Source of the DNA: Neoroseomonas terrae
GTDB lineage: Bacteria > Pseudomonadota > Alphaproteobacteria > Acetobacterales > Acetobacteraceae
DNA: 64,000 nucleotides
Assembly (NCBI RefSeq): GCF_018129025.1
Contig: NZ_JAAEDI010000007.1
Span: 1 to 64,000, forward strand
Reading direction: 5' to 3'
The translations under genes were made by a program, and so were the position numbers. Below, piece after piece: positions 54,610-64,000 of this stretch (position 1 is its first letter; every line of letters begins with the position of its first letter). The notes under the pieces were generated by a model. The model saw only the letters and a list, made by a program, of their open reading frames with translations, had not been told where the DNA came from and ran no database searches.

Positions 54610-57000
54610 CTACTCCGCCGCCATGGCGCGGCCGCCATTGATGATGCCCCAGATCTTGGCCGGGGTCGCCGGCATGTCCAGGGTCCGAACCTTGAAGTCG
54701 CGCAGCGCATCGACCACCGCGTTGATGACGGCGGGCGGCGAGCCGATCGCCCCGACCTCCCCGCAGCCCTTCACACCGAGCGGATTGTGCGTGCAGAGCG
54801 TGGTGTGCGTCGCGACGGATACCGGCGCGAGGTCGTCCGCGCGCGGCATGGTGTAGTCCATCATCGATCCCGACAGCAGCTGGCCATCGGCGTCATAGAC
54901 GCAGGTCTCAAGCAGTGCCTGACCGATGCCCTGGGCGATGCCGCCCTGGACCTGCCCTTCCACGATCATCGGGTTGATGACGCGGCCGACATCGTCGACG
55001 GCCGTGAAGTTCACCATGCTGACCTTGCCCGTCTCCGGATCGATCTCGACCTCGGCGATGTGGCATCCGCCGGGATAGGTGAAGTTCTTGGGGTCGTAGA
55101 AGGCGGTCTCTTCCAGGCCGGGCTCGATCTCGTCGATCGGGTAGTTGTGCGGGACGTAGGCGGCGACCGAGATATCCACCAGCGCCTTGGTCTTGTCGGT
55201 GCCGGCGACGCGGAAGGTGCCGCGTTCGAACTCGATGTCGTCGACGCTCGCTTCCATCAGATGGGCGGCGATGCGCTTGCCCTTGGCGATGACCTTGTCC
55301 ATCGCCTTCATCATGGCCGAACCGCCGACAGCCAGCGACCGCGAGCCATAGGTGCCCATGCCGAAGGGCACCTTGGCCGTGTCGCCATGGACGATGTCCA
55401 CCTGCGCGACCGGGACGCCGAGCTTGTCGGCGACGAGCTGCGCGAAGGTCGTCTCATGCCCCTGCCCGTGGCTGTGCGCGCCGGTGAGTACCGTCACGCT
55501 TCCGGTCGGGTGCACGCGGATGGTGCCGACCTCATAGAGCCCGGCGCGCGCGCCGAGCGAGCCGACCACCGCGGACGGTGCGATGCCGCAGGCTTCGAGA
55601 TAGGTGGAGCAGCCGATGCCGCGCAGCTTGCCGCGCTTCGCGGCCTCGGCGCGCCGTGATTCGAAGCCGGCCCAATCGGCGGCGGCCAGCGCCTGGTCCA
55701 GCGTCGCCTGGTAGTTGCCGGAATCGTACTGGAGCGCGACCGGCGTCTGGTAGGGGAACTGGTCGGGCTGAATGAAGTTCCGCCGGCGCAGCTCGACACG
55801 GTCGATGCCCGATTCCAGCGCGGCGACATCCATCAGCCGCTCCAGCAGGAAGGTCGCCTCCGGGCGACCGGCGCCGCGATACGCATCCACCGGCACGGTG
55901 TTGGTGAAGACGGCCTTCACCTCGGCATAGATGACCGGCGTGATGTAGGTGCCGGCCAGCAGCGTCGCGTAGAGGTAGGTCGGCACGCAGGGCGCGAAGG
56001 TCGAGAGATATGCGCCCATATTGGCGTAGGTGTGCACCTTCAGGCCGAGGATGGTGCCGTTTGCGTCGAGCGCGAGGTCGGCCTTCGACACATGGTCCCG
56101 CCCATGCGCGTCCGACATGAAGGATTCGGTACGGTCCGCCGTCCACTTCACCGGCCGGCCGAGCTTGCCGGCCGACCACGTGACGATCGCTTCCTCGGCG
56201 TAGTGGTAGATCTTCGAGCCGAAGCCGCCGCCGACATCGGGTGCCACGACGCGGAGCTTCGATTCCGGGATGTGCAGGACGTTCGCACCCATCAGCAGCC
56301 GGATGACATGCGGGTTCTGGCTGGTGGTGTGCAGCGTGTAGTCGCCGGTCGTCGGGTCGTACTCGCCGAGTGCCGCACGCGGTTCCATCGCATTTGGGAT
56401 CAGGCGGTTGTTCACCAGATCCAGCGAGACGATCTTGTGCGCCTTGGCGAAGGCGGCATCGAGCACCGTCTTGTCGCCGATGTGCCAGTCATAGCAGAGG
56501 TTGCCGGCGACGCCGCCATGGACTTCCGGTGCGCCGGGCTTCAGCGCGGCTTCCAAGGTCGCGGCCGCGGGCAGCACGTCGTAATCCACGACGATCGCCT
56601 CGGCGGCATCGCGCGCCTGGTCGCGAGTGGCAGCGATGGCGACGGCGACCGGGTCCCCGACGTGGCGCACCTTGTCATGCGCGATGACGGCATGCGGTGG
56701 CTCGGCCATCGGCGAGCCGTCCTTGTTGTGGATCTGCCAGCCGCAGGGCAACCCGCCGAGATTGTCCTTCGCCATGTCGGCGCCGGTGAACACGGTGACC
56801 ACGCCGGGCATCCCCGTGGTCGCTGCGACATCCACGGACCGGATGCGCGCATGGGCGTGCGGGCTGCGCAGGATCCAGGCGTGAAGCTGGCCCTGCCGGT
56901 TGAAATCCGCGGTGTAGGCGCCGCGGCCGCGAAGGAAGCGGAAATCCTCCTTCCGCCGCACGCTGGCGCCGATGCCCTCGAACGGAACCACGTCGTTCAT
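54610..57000 (-). CDS. coxL: Xanthine dehydrogenase family molybdopterin-binding subunit (CoxL-like, form II)
   Basis: Large catalytic subunit, 796 residues. N-terminal [20 protein letters not shown] is standard. The active-site loop reads [20 protein letters not shown], the form II type, not the AYxCSFR of true CO dehydrogenase. The C-terminal [20 protein letters not shown] holds the catalytic Glu. It hydroxylates an organic carbon centre with water; candidate substrates are heterocycles or aldehydes. Start ATG at 56998-57000 with a GGGGAGGGG site. Between the Fe-S and FAD subunit genes. Confidence 0.92.
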   Translation of the reverse strand: MNDVVPFEGIGASVRRKEDFRFLRGRGAYTADFNRQGQLHAWILRSPHAHARIRSVDVAATTGMPGVVTVFTGADMAKDNLGGLPCGWQIHNKDGSPMAEPPHAVIAHDKVRHVGDPVAVAIAATRDQARDAAEAIVVDYDVLPAAATLEAALKPGAPEVHGGVAGNLCYDWHIGDKTVLDAAFAKAHKIVSLDLVNNRLIPNAMEPRAALGEYDPTTGDYTLHTTSQNPHVIRLLMGANVLHIPESKLRVVAPDVGGGFGSKIYHYAEEAIVTWSAGKLGRPVKWTADRTESFMSDAHGRDHVSKADLALDANGTILGLKVHTYANMGAYLSTFAPCVPTYLYATLLAGTYITPVIYAEVKAVFTNTVPVDAYRGAGRPEATFLLERLMDVAALESGIDRVELRRRNFIQPDQFPYQTPVALQYDSGNYQATLDQALAAADWAGFESRRAEAAKRGKLRGIGCSTYLEACGIAPSAVVGSLGARAGLYEVGTIRVHPTGSVTVLTGAHSHGQGHETTFAQLVADKLGVPVAQVDIVHGDTAKVPFGMGTYGSRSLAVGGSAMMKAMDKVIAKGKRIAAHLMEASVDDIEFERGTFRVAGTDKTKALVDISVAAYVPHNYPIDEIEPGLEETAFYDPKNFTYPGGCHIAEVEIDPETGKVSMVNFTAVDDVGRVINPMIVEGQVQGGIAQGIGQALLETCVYDADGQLLSGSMMDYTMPRADDLAPVSVATHTTLCTHNPLGVKGCGEVGAIGSPPAVINAVVDALRDFKVRTLDMPATPAKIWGIINGGRAMAAE

Positions 57001-57093
57001 GTCCGATCCCCTCCCCGGGGTTCCTGATCGGCCCGGGGGTTGGCCCCCGTGGCCGGATTTCTGCATGGATGGGCGCGCGCGGGGCGCGCCGGG

Positions 57094-57597
<504 letters not shown>

Positions 57598-57796
57598 CTG
57601 GTGTCTCCCTGAGGCATGCGATGGATGGCCGGGCATAGGCGGCCCGGCCGTCTCACCGCAAGCCTCGCGCTCCGGAGCCCGTGACGTCAAGCATCGGGCG
57701 CTGAAAAGCGCGGTAATCCGCGGGTTGCGAATGACTCGCAACGGCTGCGCGGCCCTGCCGAGCCGGTGCTGCGGCACCGGTCCGGCGGGCGTCGCG

Positions 57797-58825
57797 TCAG
57801 TGCGCGATCACCGCCGCGCCGCGCGCACCGGCCAGCGGGTTCTGCGCATCCGGCAGATCATGCAGGTGGCAGGCGGCGAAATGCCCGTCCTCGGTCTGGC
57901 GCAGTTCCGGCTCATCCTTCCTGCACCGGTCGAAGGCGTAGGGGCAACGGGTGTGGAAGCGGCAGCCCGGCGGCGGGCGGATCGGGGATGGCACGTCGCC
58001 CTTGAGGATGATGCGTTCGCGCGCCGCGCCCGGTTCGGGCACCGGTACCGCGGAGAGCAGCGCCTCGGTGTAAGGGTGCTTCGGCGCGGCGAACAGGCTG
58101 CGCTTCGGCGCCACTTCCACGATCTTGCCGAGGTACATGACCGCGACGCGGTGCGTCATATGCTCGACGATCGCGAGGTCGTGGCTGATGAACAGCATCG
58201 CGAGGCCGAGTTCCTTCTGCAGGTCCTGCAGCAGGTTCACGATCTGCGCCTTCACCGATACGTCGAGGGCGGAGACCGCCTCGTCGCAGATGATCAGGTC
58301 GGGTTCGCCCGCGAGCGCGCGCGCGATGCAGATGCGCTGGCGCTGTCCGCCGGAGAATTCATGCGGCCAGCGGTTCACCGCGTCGCGCGGCAGGCGCACG
58401 CGGTCCATCAGCTCGGCGATGCGCCGGTCGAGATCGGTCCCGTCCTTCGCGAGGCCGAAATTGCGGATCGGCTCGGCCAGGATGTCGCGGACGCGCATGC
58501 GCGGATTGAGGCTGCTGAACGGGTCCTGGAAGACCACCTGCATGCGGCGACGCATCGGACGAAGCGAGCCATAGGCCATGTCGTCGATGCGCTGCCCGTC
58601 CAGCACCACCTGCCCCGCGGTGATGTCGAACAGCTTCAGGATCGCCTTGCCGACGGTGGACTTGCCGCAGCCGGACTCGCCGACCAGCGACAGCGTCTCC
58701 CCCTTCTGGATCGAGAAGGACACGCCATCCACCGCATAGACATGCCCGGTCGTGCCGCCGAAGAAGCCGCCGCGGATCGGAAAGTGCTTCTTGAGGTCGT
58801 TGACCTCGAGGATCGGGGTGCTCAT
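57797..58825 (-). CDS. dppF: Peptide ABC transporter ATP-binding protein (DppF/OppF)
   Basis: ATPase of an oligopeptide importer. Walker [16 protein letters not shown], signature [17 protein letters not shown], Walker [14 protein letters not shown]. The oligopeptide-specific C-terminal region has [20 protein letters not shown] with [10 protein letters not shown], the Cys motif that in related transporters binds an Fe-S cluster. 342 residues. Start overlaps dppD as ATGA. Last gene of the transport operon. Confidence 0.93.
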   Translation of the reverse strand: MSTPILEVNDLKKHFPIRGGFFGGTTGHVYAVDGVSFSIQKGETLSLVGESGCGKSTVGKAILKLFDITAGQVVLDGQRIDDMAYGSLRPMRRRMQVVFQDPFSSLNPRMRVRDILAEPIRNFGLAKDGTDLDRRIAELMDRVRLPRDAVNRWPHEFSGGQRQRICIARALAGEPDLIICDEAVSALDVSVKAQIVNLLQDLQKELGLAMLFISHDLAIVEHMTHRVAVMYLGKIVEVAPKRSLFAAPKHPYTEALLSAVPVPEPGAARERIILKGDVPSPIRPPPGCRFHTRCPYAFDRCRKDEPELRQTEDGHFAACHLHDLPDAQNPLAGARGAAVIAH

Positions 58826-59811
58826 GCGGCGACGGCTTCCTTGGGCGCGTAGTGGCAGGCGGCGACGTGGCCGTCGTCCTTCTCCTCCAGCGCCGGGGCG
58901 ACGGCCCGGCACAGGTCGGTCGTGTAGGGGCAGCGGCTGGCGAAGACGCAGCCATCGAGCTTGCGCTTGAGGCTCGGCACCAGGCCCGGGATCTCCTGCA
59001 GCCGCGTCTCGTCGCCGGTGAGCGATGAGCCGAGCTTCGGCATCGAGCCGAGCAGCCCCTGCGTGTAGGGGTGGCGCGGGGTGCGGAACAGCTTGCCGAC
59101 CGAGGCTTCCTCGACCTTGCGGCCGGCATACATGACGATGACGCGCTCCGCGACTTCGGCCACCACGCCGAGATCGTGGGTGATGATGACGATGGCGGCA
59201 CCGACGGTGCGCTTCAGGTCGCGCATCAGGTCGAGAATCTGCGCCTGGATCGTCACGTCGAGCGCGGTCGTCGGCTCATCCGCGATCAGCAGCTTCGGAT
59301 TGCAGGCGAGCGCGATGGCGATCATCACGCGCTGTCTCATGCCGCCCGAAAGCTGGTGAGGATATTCCTTCACCCGCCGCTGCGGCTCTGGGATTCCGAC
59401 GAGCTTCAGCATCTCGACTGCGCGGGCCTCGGCCTGGGCGGCGGACATGCCCTGGTGCAGGCGCAGCGTCTCGCCGATCTGCTTGCCCACGGTCAGCACC
59501 GGGTTCAGCGAGGTCATCGGCTCCTGGAAGATCATGCTGATCTCGTTGCCGCGGATCGAGCGCATCTCCTTGTCCGACAGCTTCAGCAGGTCGCGCCCGT
59601 TGAAGCGGATGGAACCGGCGATCTTGCCCGGCGGCTCGGGGATCAGCCGCAGGATGGACATCGCGGTGACGGACTTGCCGCAGCCGGATTCACCGACGAT
59701 CGCGACCGTCTCCCCCGCATTCACGTGGAAGGTCACGCCGTCGACGGCGCGGTTCACGCCGTCCTGGGCCCGGAAATGGGTCTGAAGGTTCTCGACTTCG
59801 AGCAATGCCAT
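58822..59811 (-). CDS. dppD: Peptide ABC transporter ATP-binding protein (DppD/OppD)
   Basis: Partner ATPase to DppF, 329 residues. Walker [16 protein letters not shown], the following [20 protein letters not shown], signature [17 protein letters not shown], Walker [14 protein letters not shown], and the oligopeptide tail with [14 protein letters not shown]. It sits 5 bases after the dppC gene and overlaps dppF by ATGA, so the two ATPases are made in step. Confidence 0.93.
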   Translation of the reverse strand: MALLEVENLQTHFRAQDGVNRAVDGVTFHVNAGETVAIVGESGCGKSVTAMSILRLIPEPPGKIAGSIRFNGRDLLKLSDKEMRSIRGNEISMIFQEPMTSLNPVLTVGKQIGETLRLHQGMSAAQAEARAVEMLKLVGIPEPQRRVKEYPHQLSGGMRQRVMIAIALACNPKLLIADEPTTALDVTIQAQILDLMRDLKRTVGAAIVIITHDLGVVAEVAERVIVMYAGRKVEEASVGKLFRTPRHPYTQGLLGSMPKLGSSLTGDETRLQEIPGLVPSLKRKLDGCVFASRCPYTTDLCRAVAPALEEKDDGHVAACHYAPKEAVAA

Positions 59812-59816
59812 GCGGG

Positions 59817-60728
59817 TCAGAGCCTTTTCGCCATGCGCGGGTCGAGCGCGTCGCGCAGGCCGTCACCCAGCAGGTTCACGGCGAGCACGGTGATGGAGAG
59901 GAAGAGCGCGGGGAAGAAGACGATGTATGGCTTCACCTGCCACAGCGCCCTGCCCTCCGCCATGATGTTCCCCCAGGAGGGGATGATCGGCGGCGTCCCG
60001 GCGCCGATGAAGGATAGGATCGATTCCACGATCATCGCTGAGGCGCAGACATAGGTCGCCTGCACCGTCATCGGCGCAATGGTGTTGGGCAGGATGTGCC
60101 GCCAGATGATGATCGGGGTGCGCGTGCCGGCGGCGACTGCGGCATCGACATAGGGCTGTTCGCGCAGCGACAGCACGACGCCGCGCACCAGTCGCGAGAC
60201 GCGCGGAATCTCGGCGACGGTGATCGCCAGGATGACGTTGCCGACCGAACCCCGCGTCAGCGCCATCAGCGCAATGGCGAGCAGGATGGACGGGATCGAC
60301 ATCAGCCCGTCCATGATGCGCATGATGATGCCGTCGGCCCAGCGCACGAAGCCCGAGACGACACCGATGGCAAGGCCGACGATCGAGGCGCAGATCGCGA
60401 CCGCGAAGCCGACGAAGAGGGAGACGCGCGCACCGTAGATGACGCGCGAATAGACGTCGCGCCCCAGCATGTCGGTGCCGAACCAATACTGCGCCGAGGG
60501 TTCGCGCGTGCGCCGCGCCGGGGCGAGCGCCGTCGGGTCGGTGGTGCCGAGATACGGCGCGAAGATCGCCATCAGCACCATCAGCAGCAGGATGGTGCCG
60601 CCGACGGCGATGGTGGGGTTGCGATACATGAAGCCCCAGAAGCCCTTACGAGCCTTCACCGGGGGCATGATGTCCGGCATCGGCGCGGCAGCCGCGACCT
60701 TCGTCGGATCGATGGCAGGAGCGGACAT
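59817..60728 (-). CDS. dppC: Peptide ABC transporter permease (DppC/OppC)
   Basis: Inner-membrane permease, 303 residues. The N-terminal domain [20 protein letters not shown] and ...[20 protein letters not shown] fit DppC, and the membrane core carries the EAA loop [20 protein letters not shown]. It ends in [20 protein letters not shown], typical of C-type permeases. Its start overlaps the dppB stop by one base (TGATG). Confidence 0.92.
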   Translation of the reverse strand: MSAPAIDPTKVAAAAPMPDIMPPVKARKGFWGFMYRNPTIAVGGTILLLMVLMAIFAPYLGTTDPTALAPARRTREPSAQYWFGTDMLGRDVYSRVIYGARVSLFVGFAVAICASIVGLAIGVVSGFVRWADGIIMRIMDGLMSIPSILLAIALMALTRGSVGNVILAITVAEIPRVSRLVRGVVLSLREQPYVDAAVAAGTRTPIIIWRHILPNTIAPMTVQATYVCASAMIVESILSFIGAGTPPIIPSWGNIMAEGRALWQVKPYIVFFPALFLSITVLAVNLLGDGLRDALDPRMAKRL

Positions 60729-61669
60729 CAGTAACGGATCCTCGGATCGAACAGGGTGTAGAGGAGGTCGATCGCCAGATTGACCAGCACGTAGACGAAG
60801 GAGAACAGCAGCACGACGCCCTGGATGACGGGGTAATCACGCCGCAGGATGGCATCGACGGTCAGGCGGCCGAGGCCCGGAATCGCGAAGACGCTTTCGG
60901 TGACCACCGCGCCGCCGATCAGCAGCGCAATGCCGATGCCGATGACGGTGACGATCGGCACCGCCGCGTTCTTCAGCGCATGGAGGAACAGGATCGAGCG
61001 CTGCCCTGCGCCCTTGGCGCGCGCGGTGCGGATGTAGTCCTGCTGCAGCACTTCCAGCATCGTCGCGCGCGTGATGCGCGCGATCAGCGCGATATAGACC
61101 GACCCGAGTGCCACCGCGGGCAGGATCAGGTTCTGGATCCATGGCCCGAAGCCGTTGCTGAAGGGGGTGTAGCCCTGCACCGGCAACCAATCGAGTTCGA
61201 GCGCGAAGATGTAAGCGAGCAGGTAGCCCACGACGAAGACCGGCACCGAGAAGCTCAGCACGGCGAAGCTCATCACCGCATTGTCGATCCAGGTACCGGC
61301 CTTCCAGGCCGCCACCACGCCCATCGGCACCGCGATCGTCACCGCGAGCAGCAGCGTCACGACCATCAGCGACAACGTCGGTTCGATGCGTTGCTGGATC
61401 ATCAGCGACACCGGCAGGTTGGTGAAGATCGACACGCCGAGGTCGCCGCGCAGGATGCGGAACACCCACTCCCCGAAGCGCACGAGGTACGGCCGGTCGA
61501 GGCCGAGCGACTGGCGTATCCGCTCGACATCCTCGGGCGTTGCCTGGTCACCCGCGATCACCGCCGCCGGATCGCCCGGCGCGATATAGAGCAGCGAGAA
61601 GACGAAGAGCGCAACGATGGCCATCACCGGAATGGTGGCCAGCACGCGCCTGACGATATAAGCGAACAT
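60728..61669 (-). CDS. dppB: Peptide ABC transporter permease (DppB/OppB)
   Basis: Inner-membrane permease, 313 residues. Begins MFAYIVRRVLATIPVMAIVA; motifs QSLGLDRPYLVRFGEWVFRI, LQQDYIRTARAKGAGQRSIL (the EAA loop that contacts the ATPase) and ESVFAIPGLGRLTVDAILRR are the usual B-type landmarks. It heads the permease-ATPase part of the operon, 24 bases after the binding-protein gene. Confidence 0.93.
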   Translation of the reverse strand: MFAYIVRRVLATIPVMAIVALFVFSLLYIAPGDPAAVIAGDQATPEDVERIRQSLGLDRPYLVRFGEWVFRILRGDLGVSIFTNLPVSLMIQQRIEPTLSLMVVTLLLAVTIAVPMGVVAAWKAGTWIDNAVMSFAVLSFSVPVFVVGYLLAYIFALELDWLPVQGYTPFSNGFGPWIQNLILPAVALGSVYIALIARITRATMLEVLQQDYIRTARAKGAGQRSILFLHALKNAAVPIVTVIGIGIALLIGGAVVTESVFAIPGLGRLTVDAILRRDYPVIQGVVLLFSFVYVLVNLAIDLLYTLFDPRIRY

Positions 61670-61693
61670 GATCGCGGGTATCCGTTCAGTGAC

Positions 61694-63292
61694 TCAGGAC
61701 TTGGACACGCCCCAGGCGAAGGGAATCGGCCCCTTCACGATGCCGGAGACGTTCCGGCGCCATGCCTGGTAGCCGAGGAAGAAGCCGGTCGGGCAATAGA
61801 CCACGTTCTCGACCGCGGCGCGGTTGAGCCGGCCGATCGCCTCCCGTTCCTGCTCGAGATTCGTCGCGGCTAGCCAGTTCGGCACCTCGGCCTCGACCGA
61901 CGGCACGTTCGGCCAGCCGAACCAGGCGCCGTCGCCGTTGGCGCGCACGGCGTTGTAGATCATCGGGTTGGTGGCGTCCGCGCCGGCGTGCCAGGTGTGG
62001 AACATCGACCATCCGCCCTGGTTGGGCGGATTCTTCATCGCGCGGCGCTGGCCGACCGTGCCCCAATCCGTCGCGACGAAATCGACGTTCATGCCAAGCC
62101 GCTTCAGCAGATCGGCCGTCACGTCGCCCTGCGCCTTGGTGATCGGCTGGTCCTGAGCGACGACGCAGATCACCGGCTCGTTGTTGTAGCCGGATTCGCG
62201 CAGCATCTGCCGGCCACGCTCCAGGTTCGCGGCCTTCATCATCGCGCCGCCTTCCTCGGAGTAGAGCGGCGTGCCGGGAGTGAAGAAGCCGCCCATCACC
62301 TTCCACAAATCGGCATCGTCGCCGACGAGGGCGCGCATATAGTCTTCCTGGCTCAGCGCCGTCATCACCGCCTGGCGCACCTTCAGATTGTTGAAGGGCG
62401 GGTGCAGGTGGTTCATGCGGAAGGAACCGATATTGCCCAGCGGATCGGCGATATCGACAGCGATGTTGCGGTTGCGGCGCAGGATGGGAACAAGGTCGGT
62501 GATCGGATTCTCCCACCAGTCGACCTCGCCGTTCTGCAGCGCGGCCGAGGCCGTCGCCGGATCGGGCATCACCACCCATTCCACGCGGTCGATCAGCGCA
62601 CGCTTGCCGCCGGCGAGCCAGCTCGCCGGCTCGCTACGCGGCACGTACTGATCGAACTTCGCGAAGACCGCCCTCGCACCCGGCACCCACTCATTGCGCA
62701 CGAAGCGGAACGGGCCTGAGCCGACATACTCGCTGATCTGGCTGAACGGGTCGGTCTTGGCGATCCGTTCCGGCATGATGAACGCCATCGGCGTCGCATT
62801 CTTGCCAAGCGCCATCTTCATCTTGGTGAAAGGCTGCTTCAGCCGCCAGCGGAAGGTGCGGTCGTCGACCGCGACCAGTTCCTCGTTCAAGGTCCGCAGC
62901 AACTGACCCATCGGGTCGCGCGGCATCCAGCGCGTCAGGGAGGCGACGACATCGACCGAGCGCACGGGCTCGCCGTCGTGGAACTTCAGCCCCTCACGCA
63001 GCCTGAACGTCCAGGTCTTGCCGTCCTGCGAGACCTCCTCGCCTTCGACCATCTGGCGCTGGGGTTCGAGCTTGTCGTCGAAGCCGTACAGCGTGTCCCA
63101 CACCATGACCGAGGCGTTCCGGACGACATACTGCGTGGTCCAGATGGGGTCGAAATTCGCGAGATTCGCCTGCGGCACGAAGCGCAGGGTGCGGGCGGCA
63201 GCACCCTGGGACAGGGCGGGGGCGGCGACGCCCCCTGCCATGCCGAAGGCAGCGGCACCCGCCCCGGCCTTGAGGAACGTTCTGCGGTCCAT
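61694..63292 (-). CDS. Peptide/nickel ABC transporter substrate-binding protein (SBP family 5), 532 aa
   Basis: Tat-like signal MDRRTFLKAGAGAAAFGMAG, then RFVPQANLANFDPIWTTQYV, typical of family 5 binding proteins. WRLKQPFTKMKMALGKNATP and NGEVDWWENPITDLVPILRR are also standard. It captures a peptide or other solute outside the membrane for DppBCDF. A second paralog lies immediately upstream on the same strand. 532 residues; the start has GGGAGACGGTGA upstream. Confidence 0.92.
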   Translation of the reverse strand: MDRRTFLKAGAGAAAFGMAGGVAAPALSQGAAARTLRFVPQANLANFDPIWTTQYVVRNASVMVWDTLYGFDDKLEPQRQMVEGEEVSQDGKTWTFRLREGLKFHDGEPVRSVDVVASLTRWMPRDPMGQLLRTLNEELVAVDDRTFRWRLKQPFTKMKMALGKNATPMAFIMPERIAKTDPFSQISEYVGSGPFRFVRNEWVPGARAVFAKFDQYVPRSEPASWLAGGKRALIDRVEWVVMPDPATASAALQNGEVDWWENPITDLVPILRRNRNIAVDIADPLGNIGSFRMNHLHPPFNNLKVRQAVMTALSQEDYMRALVGDDADLWKVMGGFFTPGTPLYSEEGGAMMKAANLERGRQMLRESGYNNEPVICVVAQDQPITKAQGDVTADLLKRLGMNVDFVATDWGTVGQRRAMKNPPNQGGWSMFHTWHAGADATNPMIYNAVRANGDGAWFGWPNVPSVEAEVPNWLAATNLEQEREAIGRLNRAAVENVVYCPTGFFLGYQAWRRNVSGIVKGPIPFAWGVSKS

Positions 63293-63458
63293 TCACCGTC
63301 TCCCTGTTTTGCCGTCCGGTCAGGAGCCTCACCTGCCCGGTTGTCGGTCACATTGCATCATTCGCAGGCGCGCCACCAGGGTTGCCGCGGACCCGAAGGC
63401 CCCCGGCCGCCGTGGCCACGCCCCTGTGATGACAATGCTGAGCACGGCCCGTGCCAAC

Positions 63459-63492
63459 CGGCCCGCCACCCCCGCAGATGGGTGGCGGGCCG
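63459..63492 (-). terminator. Strong hairpin between the two binding-protein genes
   Basis: CGGCCCGCCACCC (63459-63471) pairs perfectly with GGGTGGCGGGCCG (63480-63492), a 13-bp GC-rich stem with an 8-base loop, 7 bases past the stop of the upstream gene. No T-tract. It may attenuate readthrough into the second binding-protein and permease genes. Confidence 0.72.
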
Positions 63493-63498
63493 AGCCGG

Positions 63499-64000
63499 TC
63501 ACGACTTACCGATGTTCCAGAAGACGGTCGCCGGCGCGCGGAACACGCCGGTCACGTTCCGCCGCCAGGCCGAGGGCTGCCAGTAGTAGCCGAGCGGCAC
63601 GTAGTACATCGCCTGCATCGCCTCGCGGTTCAGCGCCTCGGCGATGCGGCGGCCCTCGGCGAGGTCGCCGCCCTTCTCGACCCATTCGGCGCGCAGGCGT
63701 TCCACCTCCGGCACGTCCGGCCAGCCGAACCAGGCATTCGGCCCGTTGGCGCGCAGGAACAGGTGGAAGACCGGCAGCGTCAGCGACTGGCCGGAGGAGG
63801 TGGTGTGGATGATGCTCCAGCCGCCGCGGTCGACCGGCTCCTTGCTCGCGCGGCGCTGGATCAGCGTGCCCCAGTCGGCCGAGATGAGTTCGAGGTTCAT
63901 CCCGAGCCGGCGGATGATGTCCGCCGTCATCAGCGACAGCGCGTTGATCTGCGGATAGTCGCCCGGCGCGATCAGCACCACCTTCTCGCCACTGTAGCCG
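63499..64000 (-). CDS. Paralogous family 5 substrate-binding protein, C-terminal part (partial)
   Basis: Cut by the right edge; about 166 C-terminal residues remain. It aligns by eye along its length with the C-terminus of the 61694-63292 protein: IIRRLGMNLELISADWGTLI, NAWFGWPDVPEVERLRAEWV and QPSAWRRNVTGVFRAP match LLKRLGMNVDFVATDWGTV, GAWFGWPNVPSVEAEVPNW and YQAWRRNVSGIVKGP. It is therefore a tandem duplicate supplying another ligand specificity to the same transporter. Its start lies outside the window. Confidence 0.9.
   Translation of the reverse strand, partial: GYSGEKVVLIAPGDYPQINALSLMTADIIRRLGMNLELISADWGTLIQRRASKEPVDRGGWSIIHTTSSGQSLTLPVFHLFLRANGPNAWFGWPDVPEVERLRAEWVEKGGDLAEGRRIAEALNREAMQAMYYVPLGYYWQPSAWRRNVTGVFRAPATVFWNIGKS

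Noticed and set aside
54610-57000. True carbon monoxide dehydrogenase
   Set aside because: The active-site loop reads AYRGAGR instead of the AYxCSFR of form I enzymes, and no CO-oxidation accessory genes are nearby.

Overview
The window is very GC-rich double-stranded DNA from what looks like an alphaproteobacterium of the Acetobacteraceae or Roseomonas type. This rests on base composition, on the pyrB-pyrC-plsY / dprA-topA-rnr housekeeping block, on the rpmG-pleD neighbourhood, and on many solute-binding proteins and oxidoreductases. The assignment is an inference, since no 16S rRNA or other strict marker is present. No tRNA, rRNA or CRISPR array was seen.

Bases 1-12218 are the early/regulatory part of a temperate phage or phage-derived element that continues past the left edge. 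A leftward operon (451-2065) carries a CII-like regulator, four or five small proteins and a CHC2 zinc-finger primase. A two-repressor switch (Cro-like at 2768-2986, CI-like at 3081-3446) has recognisable promoters and CCGAAA/TTTCGG operators. A rightward operon (3533-11245) encodes small membrane proteins, a GcrA-like protein with a Cys cluster, a GP88-like protein, a large ParB-like protein, a NUMOD3-like repeat protein and a DUF5131 (Gp37/Gp68) protein. Most genes overlap their neighbour by 4 nt (ATGA or GTGA). A DUF4326 gene and an AlpA-type regulator close the element. No integrase or structural gene lies in the window.

Bases 12219-29780 are core genome. They hold pyrB with a pyrC-like gene that has lost its metal-binding histidines, plsY, an FkbM methyltransferase, dprA-topA-rnr-S41 protease, a DUF6644/DUF6152 pair and rpmG with promoter and terminator. 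Interspersed are a GNAT acetyltransferase, a DAO-type oxidoreductase and a DUF421 membrane protein.

Bases 29832-50390 are a mixed chromosomal segment. It includes a PleD-type diguanylate cyclase, a phospholipid methyltransferase-like protein, a VOC protein and a hexapeptide acyltransferase. Next come a double-PAP2 secreted phosphatase/haloperoxidase opposite an AraC-TPR regulator, and a glyoxylate/2-hydroxyacid group (serine-glyoxylate aminotransferase, quinone reductase, FAD/Fe-S oxidoreductase). The rest are a VWA-type secreted protein, an SbmA/BacA-like ABC exporter, a Bug/TctC binding protein, an Asp/Glu racemase, a flagellin, and a double cold-shock protein with an RGG-like repeat linker.

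Bases 50476-64000 are mostly leftward catabolic and transport genes. An hpxZ-like / DsbA-isomerase / FAD-oxidoreductase operon is followed by a lipoprotein behind an AT-rich regulatory patch. Then come a molybdenum hydroxylase (FAD, Mo and Fe-S subunits) and a complete Dpp/Opp-type peptide ABC transporter with two paralogous binding proteins, the second cut by the right edge.
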